Notes under the pieces: model-generated
The model's input: only the letters and a program-made list of their open reading frames with translations
What the model was told of the DNA's origin: nothing
The model's database searches: none
From: JBDHAC01 sp039588215
GTDB taxonomy: Bacteria > Gemmatimonadota > Gemmatimonadetes > Palauibacterales > Palauibacteraceae
DNA: 64,000 bases
Direction: 5' to 3'
Assembly (NCBI GenBank): GCA_039588215.1
Contig: JBDHAD010000008.1
Coordinates: forward strand, 36,559-100,558
In this document: positions 8,958-18,123 of the stretch, piece by piece
Layout: each line of letters starts with the position of its first letter
How positions within the stretch are numbered: the first letter of the stretch is position 1
Program-made: the position numbers and the translations under genes

Positions 8958-10208
8958 TCATGGTCGAGGTCCCGGCTTGTGGAGTTCGTGCAGGCGCACG
9001 TGCTCCACGTCCAGCTCATCGCGCCATGTACCCAGCACCCAGTCCGACCCGATCTCCAACACCCCGAAACGGTCGGGCATCTCGACCGTCCCCAGCAGCG
9101 CGCCGCTCGGGTCGAAGACGGTCCACGACGTCACGTCCCTCGGATTACGCCCGTACCCCGCCACCCAGAGGCTCCCGTCACGATCGCCCAGCAGGCGTGA
9201 ATACGCGGGGCCGGTCTCGGGGACCGCCATGCGCGCGAAATGCGATCGCCACATCGGGCGCTCGGCCTCCGGCCGGGTCCTCAGCTCGGCCTCGAGCGCC
9301 TGCTCGACGTCGCTATCCGACAGCGCCAGGGACTCTCCCAACCAGCGAAGAATCCGCAGCAACCGACCGTCTGCCGCGTACTCTCCGATCTCGAACCGGT
9401 TTTGATCTCCGATGAACACCGAGCTCCCGATCGACACGGCGCTCGTCGAGTGCGCGAACAAAGGCGTGCTCATCACGGCGCGCCCGTTCTCGCTCCAGAT
9501 CACGATCTCGCGGCCCGGGAACACGCCCAGCGTGTCTATACCGTCGCCGGCGGAGGACATCGTGGCGATCGCCGCGTTCTCTCGGATGAGCGCCGACGCC
9601 GGTGACTCGTCATGCGGACGCGAAGACCAGTACTCCTGGAGCACGAAGGAGCCATCCGGGGTCCGACCCACGGCGCCTACGTTGGCCAGCGCGTCGGGAA
9701 CGCGAGCCGTCCGTGCGGCTGCGCGCAGCGGTGAGAAGATCGTGAAGCGCCGGGCGCCGAAGTCGTATACCCAGAGCGAGTCGCCCGGACCACGGCCGAG
9801 CGCGGTGATCCGCTGGAACTCGCCCGGCCCCGTGCCGCGGCCTCCGGTCGTCTCGACAAACCGCCCGGCAGCATCGAAAAAGCGCAGCTCCCCGGAGCCG
9901 GCATCAGCCACGAGCACTCCGCTGTCCTTCAGTCTCAGCAGCCCCTCGATACCGTCGAACTGGTATTCGGCAGGTCCGTCGGCTGCGCCGATATCGAGCA
10001 CCGGCTCCGCCCCGACCCTCCATGCCGTACCCGGTGTCCACCGAGGCCTCGCGCTCTCGACGATCGTGATCCCCGCGCTGTCCCACGCGGCCGGGCCGTC
10101 ATCGGACGAACTGCCCACGGAGGAGTCGCCACCCTCGCAGCTGGCCAGCACGAGGATGAACAGCCCCGCGGCCGGGCGGGGCACCGTGGCCGATCGCCGT
10201 GCCGTCAA
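8958..10208 (-). CDS. six-bladed beta-propeller lipoprotein
   Basis: The protein (416 residues) has a lipoprotein signal, AAGLFILVLASC, then repeated blade-like segments (GVLVADAGSGELRFFDAAG, SLWVYDFGARRFTIFS, SLWVAGYGRNPRDVTSW). DSAGITIVES is a phrase common in propeller proteins of this type. The proposed start is a TTG at 10206-10208, four bases after GGAGG, overlapping the stop of the upstream peptidase as TTGA; an internal GTG just before the signal is the alternative. Coupling suggests the propeller and the M28 peptidase are made together. The function is unknown; NHL-like propellers often bind ligands or partner proteins. Confidence 0.75.
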   Translation of the reverse strand: MTARRSATVPRPAAGLFILVLASCEGGDSSVGSSSDDGPAAWDSAGITIVESARPRWTPGTAWRVGAEPVLDIGAADGPAEYQFDGIEGLLRLKDSGVLVADAGSGELRFFDAAGRFVETTGGRGTGPGEFQRITALGRGPGDSLWVYDFGARRFTIFSPLRAAARTARVPDALANVGAVGRTPDGSFVLQEYWSSRPHDESPASALIRENAAIATMSSAGDGIDTLGVFPGREIVIWSENGRAVMSTPLFAHSTSAVSIGSSVFIGDQNRFEIGEYAADGRLLRILRWLGESLALSDSDVEQALEAELRTRPEAERPMWRSHFARMAVPETGPAYSRLLGDRDGSLWVAGYGRNPRDVTSWTVFDPSGALLGTVEMPDRFGVLEIGSDWVLGTWRDELDVEHVRLHELHKPGPRP

Positions 10209-12529
10209 CGGCCTCCGCTCGTCCGCACCGGGAATCGGGTGCCCGTCAGCAGTCCCTCCGCCTGGCGGATCCCGTCTGCGAGCGCTCCGAGCGTCTCGGC
10301 TAGACGCTCGATCTGCGCCGTGGCCTCCTCCCACTCGCGCTGCTCGATCGCCTCGCGGATTCCCGGGAGGGTCTTCACTCCGTATCCGGTATAGAAGCCC
10401 GGGGCGTAAATGTGGTGCTGAAACCAGGGGCGGCGGGGGAGACCCTCGGACCGGGTCATCAGGCGCTCGGTCCGGGTCAACCTTTCGTTGAGCTGCGGCA
10501 GGACTCGGGCGAGGCGCCCCGCCAGCCGCGGGTCGACGGTTGCAGCCTCGAACGTCTTCTTGAGGGCCTCGTCGTACGCCTTGGCGCTCTCCACGAGGCT
10601 CGCGAGCGCATTCTGCACCGGCGCGAATCCGAGGTACGGGACTGCCTCTTCTGGCTCCGGCGGCACGTAGGTCTCCGTCGGATCCGCGGCCAGGGTGTAC
10701 GCGTTCAGCTCGATCAGCCCGTTCTCCCGCTCGGTCTCCTCTCGTTTCTCCTCCAGCAGTTCCATTACCTCATCCGCGTACGTCTTCACGGCCTCCACGA
10801 ACGGGACGAAGGTGAACGGGAGCACGTCGGCGTTCGCGAGCCTGAGCGTCGCCCGACCCGTGGTCATGGCCAGTGCGACCCCGTATTGGAAGCCCGGGTC
10901 GCCGAACCGCGTGTAGTGGTCGAACGAGTCGAACTGCGAGTGGTACGAGCCGCCCCCGTTTTCCCCCCCGAACCCGAGGTTCAGAGAAGCGATCCCCAGG
11001 TGCTGGAGGAACGGCGTGTAGTCGGAGCCCGACCCGAGTGGTGAGAGCCGGATGTCGGTGGTGTCGTCCGGCTTCCGCGTGCCACCCACAGCCATGCGCG
11101 CGTGAGAGCGCTCCCACACGGAAACCCCGGTTTGCGGATCCGGTACGGCCCTGGCGATCTGGTTCATGAACGTCTGCAGCGTGTGCGATCCTCCCATCCC
11201 GAGGAAGCCGCGGCCGCTCCCGTCCGTGTTGATGTAGACGGCGGTCTTCGCGCGCAGCTCGTCCGCATGGTGCTCGGCCCACTCGGTGGACCCGAGCAGG
11301 CCTGGCTCCTCGGCATCCCATGAGGCGTAGATGATCGTGCGCCTGGGAGGAGAGCCGGATTTCGCCAGCTCGCCGATGGCCCGCGCTTCTTCCATCATCG
11401 ACACATGGCCGCTGATCGGGTCCGCCGCGCCCATCGCCCAACCATCGCGGTGGTTGCCACGGATCACCCACTCGTCCGGGTATTCCTCACCCTCGAGCCG
11501 GGCGATCACGTCGTACGCGGGGACGAGGCTCCAGTCGAACTCCAGGTGAACCCGGACGCGAGCGGGGCCGGGACCCAGGTGGTAGGTGAGCGGGAGCGCG
11601 CCCCGCCAGGCGGTGGGCGCGACGGGGCCCTCGAGTGCGCCCATGAGCGGCAGCGCGTCGGCGTAGGAGATCGGGAGCACCGGAATCTTCATCACCGTGG
11701 GCGATTCCTCGGGCGTCATCCGCTCCGCGTCGGCTGTTGCCCCCACGCCCGGTGTGAGCGGGTCGCCGGGATACAGCGGCATGTCCGACACCGACCCACG
11801 TTGCACGCCGTGCTCCATCCGGTACGGCCCCTCGGGATACACGTCCCCCTGGAAGTAGCCGTCGTCGCGCGGATCCGAATACAGGATCGTGGCGATCGCC
11901 CCGTGCTCGGCGGCTACCTTCGGCTTGATTCCTCGCCAGGATCCGCCGTAGCGCGCGATCACGATCTTGCCGCGCACGTCGATCCCGCGGCGCTCGAGCT
12001 CTTCGTAATCGTCCGGGATGCCCTGGTTCACGTACACGAGCTCGCCCGTGACGTCGCCGTCGGCGGAATAGGCGTTGTACGTGGGCAGGCGTCCCGCGAC
12101 TCCAGATGTGGCGTCTTCGTCCAGCACCGGCTCCTCGAGGCGGGCTGTGTAGCGCTCGGGAGCCAGGAGCTCCAACTCGCGCACGCGCGGGGTGGGAAAC
12201 AGGACCTGGTACTCCTCGATCTCGACCTCGTACCCCCACGAGCGGAACTGCTCGGCCACCCAGAGCGCGTTCTCCCGGTCGCCGGGCGAGCCGGTGAAGA
12301 ACGGCACGCGCGTCATTCGCCTCATCCACTCGCGCAGGTTGTCGGCCTCCATGTGCCCATCGAGCTGGGTCTCCAGCTCGAGCTGGCGCGCTCCGGAGGC
12401 TTGGGTGAACCCCAGCGGGGCCGGGTCGCCGGCCCCTTGGCCATCGACCCCGGCGGGTCCGAGCATCATGAGGCTCGCCGCCAGGGCGGCGGCTAGCGAA
12501 TTCGGGGGACGGATCCGGCGACGAGGCAT
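10205..12529 (-). CDS. M28 family metallopeptidase, glutamate carboxypeptidase II-like
   Basis: The 774-residue secreted protein follows the order of the PSMA/transferrin-receptor family: signal peptide (SLAAALAASLMMLGPAGVDGQ), N-terminal catalytic part (REWMRRMTRVPFFTGSPGDRE), PA domain (about 140-300; DVRGKIVIARYGGSWRG), M28 catalytic domain and C-terminal TFR-like dimerisation domain (about 600-774). Zinc and catalytic residues are visible: GNHRDGWAMGAADP gives His360 and Asp370, DAEEPGLLGS gives Glu407/Glu408, then YINTDGSGRG and YHSQFDSFDHY. It should remove C-terminal residues from peptides in the periplasm or outside. The ATG start has AGGG upstream. Confidence 0.92.
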   Translation of the reverse strand: MPRRRIRPPNSLAAALAASLMMLGPAGVDGQGAGDPAPLGFTQASGARQLELETQLDGHMEADNLREWMRRMTRVPFFTGSPGDRENALWVAEQFRSWGYEVEIEEYQVLFPTPRVRELELLAPERYTARLEEPVLDEDATSGVAGRLPTYNAYSADGDVTGELVYVNQGIPDDYEELERRGIDVRGKIVIARYGGSWRGIKPKVAAEHGAIATILYSDPRDDGYFQGDVYPEGPYRMEHGVQRGSVSDMPLYPGDPLTPGVGATADAERMTPEESPTVMKIPVLPISYADALPLMGALEGPVAPTAWRGALPLTYHLGPGPARVRVHLEFDWSLVPAYDVIARLEGEEYPDEWVIRGNHRDGWAMGAADPISGHVSMMEEARAIGELAKSGSPPRRTIIYASWDAEEPGLLGSTEWAEHHADELRAKTAVYINTDGSGRGFLGMGGSHTLQTFMNQIARAVPDPQTGVSVWERSHARMAVGGTRKPDDTTDIRLSPLGSGSDYTPFLQHLGIASLNLGFGGENGGGSYHSQFDSFDHYTRFGDPGFQYGVALAMTTGRATLRLANADVLPFTFVPFVEAVKTYADEVMELLEEKREETERENGLIELNAYTLAADPTETYVPPEPEEAVPYLGFAPVQNALASLVESAKAYDEALKKTFEAATVDPRLAGRLARVLPQLNERLTRTERLMTRSEGLPRRPWFQHHIYAPGFYTGYGVKTLPGIREAIEQREWEEATAQIERLAETLGALADGIRQAEGLLTGTRFPVRTSGGR

Positions 12530-13007
12530 CGGTTTTTCCCTCACGGATGGTGTGCGTGCGGCGGCCCTCGACGAGGGTGCCGGAGCTGCGGGAGGCCATC
12601 GACCCACTCGAGCCCGCTGAAGAATGACCCGGCCGGCCCGCCACCGATCACGGCGATCCTTATCGTAAAGCTAAGAGGGGCGCCGCCCCGGGATCTGCCC
12701 GGAGTCCATCGTAACGTGCTGTCCGGAAACTCCCCTCAGCAAGAGCGCTTGCTCGCTCACGAGGACATGCGTCGAGGGATCTGTTGGGGTGCAATCAGAC
12801 TATCGTGTCTGCGCCGGTCTTGCGCCGCGGGCAATCTCTGCCCAGCGTGCTTTCGTCAGAGGCGGTACGACTGACCGCTTCTCTCAACGAGAGGTCGTTC
12901 TTCAACCGCTGCCGTAAATGTCCAGCAGTTTTGAGGACCACGTTCATGCAGTTTCAGAGCGCGGGCGCGGTATGCCCCGCCATCACCCAAGTACCGAGGA
13001 GGTAAGT
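12530..13007. other. intergenic region upstream of the subtilisin-like gene
   Basis: About 480 bp separate the divergent M28 and S8 genes. I see no convincing gene; short open frames here have no recognisable composition or ribosome site. The stretch must hold both promoters. A small CTCTC-AAC-GAGAG inverted repeat lies near 12882-12894, but I cannot tie it to a regulator. Confidence 0.5.
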
Positions 13008-14417
13008 ATGCACTCGAGACGACTTCTTGTCTTCCTGGGCATCTCCGCCGGCCTGCTGTCGGCGGCCTGCCAGGCCGACAAGATCCCAACCGGTCCGGTA
13101 GACGCTCCGGCCCCGTCGTTCTCGGAACAGCCGAGCGACGGGCTCGACGTCAGCGATCGGTACCTCGTGGCGCTGGAGGGCGAGGTAGTCGACTTCGCCG
13201 AGCAGGTGGAGGCTCTCGGTGGAACCGTGTTGTTTCAGCACGACATCGGCATCGCCCTGGTGGGGGGGATGACGGCCGAAACCGCGGCGCAGCTCGGCGC
13301 CTCTGAGTCCGTGAATGCGATCCAGCAGGATGCCACGTTCGACCTCGATCCGACGTTCGATGAGGGCAATGTCGAGACCGGTGAAGGGATCGCCAGCCCT
13401 GGCGATCCGACCACCGCCAGCCGCTACTCATGGCAGTGGAACATGCGCGCCATCCATGCCGATATGGTGTGGGCGCGTGGCCGCCTGGGCTCCCCCGGCG
13501 TGACCATCGCCATCCTGGACACTGGCATCGACTATCTCTACCCGGACTTGATCGGCCGGGTGGATCTGTCGCGATCGATTTCCTTCCTGCCGTCCGACGA
13601 CGCCCTGGTGGACATCTTCTTTCCGGGTCGGCACTACGTGACGGATCTACACTTCCACGGCACCCACGTCGGGATGACCGCCTCCAGCAACTCCAACATC
13701 CTCGCGGGCGTCACGACCCAGACGACGCTCATGGGCGTCAAGGTCTGTAGCGTGTTCGGCGGCTGCCCGTTCGGCGCCATCATCGCGGGCATACTCCACG
13801 CCGCGGACAACGGGGCCGATGTGGCCAACATGAGCCTCGGCGGAGCCTTCACGAAGGCGGGGAGCGACGGGTTCGTCGGTTTTATCAACAGCACCTTCAA
13901 CTACGCCAAGAACCAGGGCATGACGATCGTGGTGTCGGCCGGCAATGCTGCCACCGATCTGGACCACAACGGCAACACGTACTCGACGTTCTGCGACACG
14001 CCGGCCGTCATCTGCGTATCCGCCACGGCTCCCACGGCCGGTGCCGGCAGGGACGGCCCGTGGACGAACGTGGATGCGCCGACACCGTACACCAACTTCG
14101 GGAACTCGGCGATCAACGTCGCGGCACCGGGTGGCTACGCTATCGCCAACTCTGCCGGCTGGGTCTGGTCCGGTTGCTCGACGTCCAGCCTCGTCATCCC
14201 GACCTGCCAGACGGGTACCTTCATTGTGGGCGCCTTCGGCACTTCGATGTCTGCCCCCCACGTCTCCGGCCTCGCCTCGCTCGTGGTCGAGGACGTCGGC
14301 CGTCGTCCCGGACGGGTCAAGGCGAAGATTCAGCAAGGGGCCGATGACCTCGGCAAGAAGGGCAACGACCCGTTCTACGGCAAAGGGCGCGTGAACGTGG
14401 ACAAGACGGTCAACTAG
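13008..14417 (+). CDS. subtilisin-like serine protease (S8), lipoprotein
   Basis: The start is fixed by GAGGAGGT upstream of ATG and by the lipoprotein signal MHSRRLLVFLGISAGLLSAAC. A putative inhibitor I9-like propeptide follows (YLVALEGEVVDFAEQVEALGG). The catalytic triad is complete: ILDTGIDY (Asp171), FHGTHVGM (His217), FGTSMSAPHVSG (Ser413), with SAGNAA for the oxyanion region. Pairs of Cys in the catalytic domain (VCSVFGGC, CDTPAVIC, CSTSSLVIPTC) suggest disulfides in an exported enzyme. It is 469 residues long. A PrcB-like lipoprotein gene follows about 200 bp downstream, beyond a strong hairpin. Confidence 0.94.
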   Translation: MHSRRLLVFLGISAGLLSAACQADKIPTGPVDAPAPSFSEQPSDGLDVSDRYLVALEGEVVDFAEQVEALGGTVLFQHDIGIALVGGMTAETAAQLGASESVNAIQQDATFDLDPTFDEGNVETGEGIASPGDPTTASRYSWQWNMRAIHADMVWARGRLGSPGVTIAILDTGIDYLYPDLIGRVDLSRSISFLPSDDALVDIFFPGRHYVTDLHFHGTHVGMTASSNSNILAGVTTQTTLMGVKVCSVFGGCPFGAIIAGILHAADNGADVANMSLGGAFTKAGSDGFVGFINSTFNYAKNQGMTIVVSAGNAATDLDHNGNTYSTFCDTPAVICVSATAPTAGAGRDGPWTNVDAPTPYTNFGNSAINVAAPGGYAIANSAGWVWSGCSTSSLVIPTCQTGTFIVGAFGTSMSAPHVSGLASLVVEDVGRRPGRVKAKIQQGADDLGKKGNDPFYGKGRVNVDKTVN

Positions 14418-14483
14418 CGGCTGTCTGTAGCACGACCGCAGTCGTACGGACGAGCGCCGGGCGACCGGCGGCTCGTCGACAGT

Positions 14484-14515
14484 CAGGGGGAGGTGGCGAG
14501 GGCCGCCTCCCCCTG
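14484..14515 (+). terminator. strong GC-rich hairpin after the S8 protease gene
   Basis: CAGGGGGAGGTGGC (14484-14497) pairs with GCCGCCTCCCCCTG (14502-14515) around a GAGG loop, giving a 14-bp stem with a single G-U pair. It lies 66 bp beyond the protease stop. There is no T tract, so intrinsic termination is likely but not certain. Confidence 0.65.
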
Positions 14516-14613
14516 TCACTCGGTGCAGCCGATGCAACGGAGCACGCCGCGGCTCCTGCAGCCGGACCGGGGGTAGGACTCGCGGTACCCTGGGAGGGTT
14601 CTGGGAGGTCACA

Positions 14614-15135
14614 ATGCAGGGGATGCGTGGACCGGTTCTTTGTTCGCTTGTCGTATTCCTGGGAGGGGGCGGTTGCGTGAGCGCGGACGGAGTCGAGCAA
14701 CCCGAGGAGCCGCAGGAGGTCCGGGCGGAGGGAGAGCCCGTCTCCTTCGACCCCGTTGAGGAGGTGCGCAGCTTCATGAGCGGGATCCCGGATCGGCGCC
14801 GACTCCTCATCGACGAGCCGGAAGAATGGGCCGGCTTCTGGGCAGAGCTCAACGCCAACCTCGTCCCGACGCCCGACCTACCATCCGTGAACTTCGACAG
14901 CCACGTCGTCATCGCGGCGACGATGGGGCGCAAGCCCACGGGGGGCTACGCCATCCGGATAGAAGAAGTCAGGCGCACGGGCGACGACCTCCGGGTGGTC
15001 GTGGCAGAGACCTCGCCAGGCGCCGGTTGCATCACGATCCAGGCTTTCACGGCGCCCGCGACGGCGGTCACGGTGCCGCGCCCGGTCGGAGAGCTCGAGT
15101 TCGTCGAGCGAACCGAGACCGAAGACTGCCTCTGA
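14614..15135 (+). CDS. PrcB-like (protease complex subunit) lipoprotein
   Basis: The 173-residue protein has a lipoprotein signal ending LGGGGC and a short acidic linker. Its C-terminal domain matches PrcB_C features: DEPEEWAGFWAELNAN, FDSHVVIAATMGRKPTGGYAIRIEEV and a late GAGCITIQAFTAPATAV segment. PrcB of Treponema is a lipoprotein of the dentilisin complex, associated with the subtilisin-like protease PrtP. Here too the gene follows a subtilisin-like gene on the same strand, supporting a partnership. The ATG of MQGMRGPVLC has GGGAGG upstream. The paralogue relation is by motif only. Confidence 0.8.
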   Translation: MQGMRGPVLCSLVVFLGGGGCVSADGVEQPEEPQEVRAEGEPVSFDPVEEVRSFMSGIPDRRRLLIDEPEEWAGFWAELNANLVPTPDLPSVNFDSHVVIAATMGRKPTGGYAIRIEEVRRTGDDLRVVVAETSPGAGCITIQAFTAPATAVTVPRPVGELEFVERTETEDCL

Positions 15136-15518
15136 ACCGCTGAATCGAGACTGCCTCGAGGGTCTCCTGTCTAGCCCGAAGCGGTCGCCACCGACAGGAC
15201 GTAACCGACGATGGGCAGCGCGGCACGTTGGCCTCGTCAGCCAACCTGGAGCACCGTCCCGCTTTAGGAGGATACCGCGCTCACGTCGGGTACCCGAATC
15301 TGAGCACGCTCCCGTACTGTTTGTCTGGCCTCGCTGACTGTGCGAGCCTCGCCTCTAGCCGAGGATCAGGACCCGAGTCGGTCTCTTAGGTGCCCGTCTG
15401 CGCCACCTTCCGATTCTCCTTGCGGGACCGGACCCGACGTGACCGGGATGACTTGATATTCCGAGCGCGGTGGACCAAGACTCTAGCGTTCATCATTCCA
15501 TCGCCGCGGACGATCGCC
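15136..15518. other. intergenic region before the exostosin-like gene
   Basis: About 380 bp without a supportable gene. The exostosin-like frame extends upstream to an ATG at 15390, but the extra residues (Arg-rich, no signal) do not look like real protein. GCTTTAGGAGGATACCGC near 15261-15278 contains a perfect AGGAGG, yet no suitable open frame follows it. Confidence 0.5.
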
Positions 15519-16220
15519 ATGCCACTCACTGCAGTCATGCTCAACTGGGCGAGACCCAAGAACGTGCAGCGAATCGTAGCTCGGTGGCGCGAAACGACAG
15601 CTATAGACGAGTACATCGTTCTGAGCAACAGCGGTACCATGCCCGAGCTGCCAGACTATGTAACGCAGGTGACGTCGAGCGTGGACCTGGGGCTGAGATC
15701 CCGATTCCTCGCCGTTCTCATGGCGAGGAACGAGGGGGTACTGATCCAGGATGACGATCTGCTCGTGCCACCGCGGACCGTGGAAGCACTCTACGCACAT
15801 TGGAAACAGGAGCCTTCCGTCCTACACGGCCTGTTCGGCAGGCAACCCGAGGAGGACGGTACATACGCGATTAGCCACAACAGAGAGCGCATCGACTGTG
15901 ACATGATCCTCACCAGATGCCTGGTGGCGCCAGCAGAATACGCGGTGCGGTTCTTCGAGCATGAACGCTACTTCGAGATACTCGACGCTGGTGAGCCTCC
16001 GGGAAACGGGGAGGACATCGTCTTCAGCTACATCGCCCGGGCGTACTCGGGGAAGTCAAACCGTTGCTACCCCTACGCCGCCAAGGAGCTGCGGGCTCGC
16101 CAAGCGATACACCGCCGGGTGAGCGACCATAAGGCCCATCGGACGAGGGTGCTGGAGACCTGCTTGCGCTGGTTGGCCGAACACCCGGAGTCGGCCACCG
16201 CGGGACCAGCGGCCGAGTAG
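15519..16220 (+). CDS. exostosin-like glycosyltransferase (GT64-like)
   Basis: The 233-residue protein begins MPLTAVMLNWARPKNVQRIV and carries the GT64 pattern of the exostosin C-terminal domain and EXTL2: an IDEYIVLSNSG strand, then NEGVLIQDDDLLVPP with the metal-binding DDD (78-80), HGLFGRQPEEDG, and a late GNGEDIVFSYIARAY segment with acidic catalytic-region residues. GT64 enzymes transfer N-acetylhexosamine from UDP-sugars. No signal or membrane segment is seen, so it should be cytosolic. It stands alone, not in a glycan operon. The start is uncertain because no clear ribosome site is present. Confidence 0.72.
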   Translation: MPLTAVMLNWARPKNVQRIVARWRETTAIDEYIVLSNSGTMPELPDYVTQVTSSVDLGLRSRFLAVLMARNEGVLIQDDDLLVPPRTVEALYAHWKQEPSVLHGLFGRQPEEDGTYAISHNRERIDCDMILTRCLVAPAEYAVRFFEHERYFEILDAGEPPGNGEDIVFSYIARAYSGKSNRCYPYAAKELRARQAIHRRVSDHKAHRTRVLETCLRWLAEHPESATAGPAAE

Positions 16221-16281
16221 GCGCACCGAAACCACCAACCGTGTTCGGGCCCAGCGGGTCAGGCCGTCTACGGTGCCTCTG

Positions 16282-17017
16282 CTACGCCAACTCCCCCCGA
16301 TGCACATCGATCTGATCGATGGTTCCGCCATAGATGAACTCGGCCCCCGCACCTGTGGGCCCGATGAAGTCGTGCGGGAAGCCGAGCTCGATCGCGCTGA
16401 CCGCGTCGAGGCGTGCCAGGTGCTCATCGCCGAGGGTCACGCTCAGCGCGCCCAGGTTCTCCTCCAGCTGCGCCAGGTTGCGAGCACCGACCAGAGGGAC
16501 GATCACGCCCCGCTGCTGCTGCACCCACGAGATCGCGGCCTGGGTAGGCGTGCACCCCAGGTCTTCCGAGACGGCGATCACTTCCGACGCGATCTCCAGA
16601 TTGCGCGGAACCGTCGCGGCTCCCTCTTTCGCCCTCCCCTCCTCCGGCTTGGTGTCGCGGTTGTACTTCCCGCTCAGCACGCCGGCGCCAATCACGCTCC
16701 ACGGCGTGACCGCCAGGTCGAGCGCGCGCGCCATGGGAAGGAGATCCCGTTCGGCCGTGCGGTCGATCAGGCTGTAACGGATCTGGAGTGCCACGAACGG
16801 CGCCCAACCTCTCAAATCGGCCAGCGTGTTCGCCCTCGATACCTCCCAGGCGGGCGTGTCGGAAACCCCTACGTACACGACCTTCCCCTGCCGCACGAGA
16901 TCATCCAGACGACGCATGACCTCGTCGATCGGTGTCAGGTGCGGTGCCGAAGGTCATCGCGCCGAAGGCGAGCTCGGACACCCGTAACCCGTTTCGGCCC
17001 AACAGTCTGTATCTCAT
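16282..17017 (-). pseudogene. aldo/keto reductase remnant, internal deletion plus frameshift
   Basis: The N-terminal 25 residues, MRYRLLGRNGLRVSELAFGA then MTFGT, start at 17017. The frame then reads APDTDRRGHASSG and stops at 16901. From about 16940 a different frame continues with family sequence LTPIDEVMRRLDDLVRQGKV, then YVGVSDTPAWEVSRANTLAD and on to the usual C-terminus at 16282. In intact relatives about 105-110 residues lie between these pieces and include the active-site Asp, Tyr and Lys. These are absent, and the join is out of frame, so the gene cannot make an active reductase. The remaining C-terminal 211 codons are well preserved, so the event looks recent or is an assembly error. 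Confidence 0.87.
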
Positions 17018-17209
17018 CGATGGACCGACCCTTTCCGAATCCGCGGCGGACCGTTGCTGCGACAGCCCACTAGGGCTCCGACCGATCGAGAAGTCAAGCG
17101 CGAGGGCCAGGGTTGGGTGGTGGAGACGGCCCGCGTAGCTTTCAGGTTGGGTCCACGTACACCCGGTCAGTGTCCCAAACGCGCGGCAGGACGGAGCTTG
17201 AGAGAGGAT

Positions 17210-17893
17210 ATGGAGACGGAGCACCGATTCTCCGAACAGGAAGTCTCGCTTGTGCTCCAGCGCGCGGCCGAGATCGAGGCGCGGAGCGGGGTGCCGGCCG
17301 AGGCCCGGGGGCTCACGCTCCGCGATCTCGAGGGTGTCGCGGCGGAGGTCGGGATCCGGCCCGAGTCGCTGGCGCGAGCCGTCGCGGAGCTGCAGGCGAG
17401 CGGGGTGGCCAAAGGGACGCCGCTCGCGGGTCCATCCCCGTCCCAAAAGGCGATCCGTGCCGTGACAGCCCAGATCTCTCGCGAGGAGCTGAGCAACTTG
17501 GTCCGGTACGTGGAGGACGCGGTGGGGAAGCCGGGAACGGTGACCGAGGCGCTCGACACGGTCCGCTGGACGTCGGCGGACCGGTTCCTGACGACCCAGG
17601 TTTCGATCGCTACCTCGACGGATACTACGATCACCGTTCACGAGCGCTACGAGGACCGGCTGCGTCCGATGCTTCACGGCATCCCCACCGCGTGGGGAAC
17701 GATCCTGGGGATCGGCGTCGCAGGCTCTATCGGGATCGCCGGATTGCCGCTGGTGGCGCTCCTCGGCGCGGGAGCGGCGGCCGGTTTCGGGGCCGGTCGT
17801 GCCGTATGGACGCTGCTCGCGAGCCGGAGCCGGCGGCGGGTGGATCAGCTCGCGAACGACCTGTCCGCACAGGCCGCCACGGGAGACGGCTGA
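17210..17893 (+). CDS. hypothetical membrane protein, 227 aa
   Basis: I do not recognise a named family. The N-terminal 75 residues are charged and helical, with the module VLQRAAEIEARSGVPAEARG followed by LTLRDLEGVAAEVGI, a pattern shared by uncharacterised proteins that sit before a membrane segment. The C-terminal part has two adjacent hydrophobic stretches (TILGIGVAGSIGIAGLPLVA, LLGAGAAAGFGAGRAVWTLL) and a basic end. The start is the ATG of METEHRF, preceded by GAGAGAGGA; codons upstream in the frame read as non-protein. It is divergent from the aldo/keto reductase remnant and about 230 bp ahead of the IDH/IMDH gene. Confidence 0.7.
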   Translation: METEHRFSEQEVSLVLQRAAEIEARSGVPAEARGLTLRDLEGVAAEVGIRPESLARAVAELQASGVAKGTPLAGPSPSQKAIRAVTAQISREELSNLVRYVEDAVGKPGTVTEALDTVRWTSADRFLTTQVSIATSTDTTITVHERYEDRLRPMLHGIPTAWGTILGIGVAGSIGIAGLPLVALLGAGAAAGFGAGRAVWTLLASRSRRRVDQLANDLSAQAATGDG

Positions 17894-18123
17894 ACACAGC
17901 GGCGGCGACGGACCGCCGTGGATGTCCGGATCGAGCGGAGCGATTCCGCATTGCCCTGCGCGTTTGACTCGAGGCTGGTACACCGCCCTGGCATGCGAGT
18001 GGCCCGGCTGGATGACGTCGCTCGGCCGCGAACCGCAGGGCGGCGACACCCCATGTGACAAGGCCTATGCCCAAGGCGTACCGCCCCGTCGAGACTGTGC
18101 TGTACTGACGAGGAGAAAGATCC

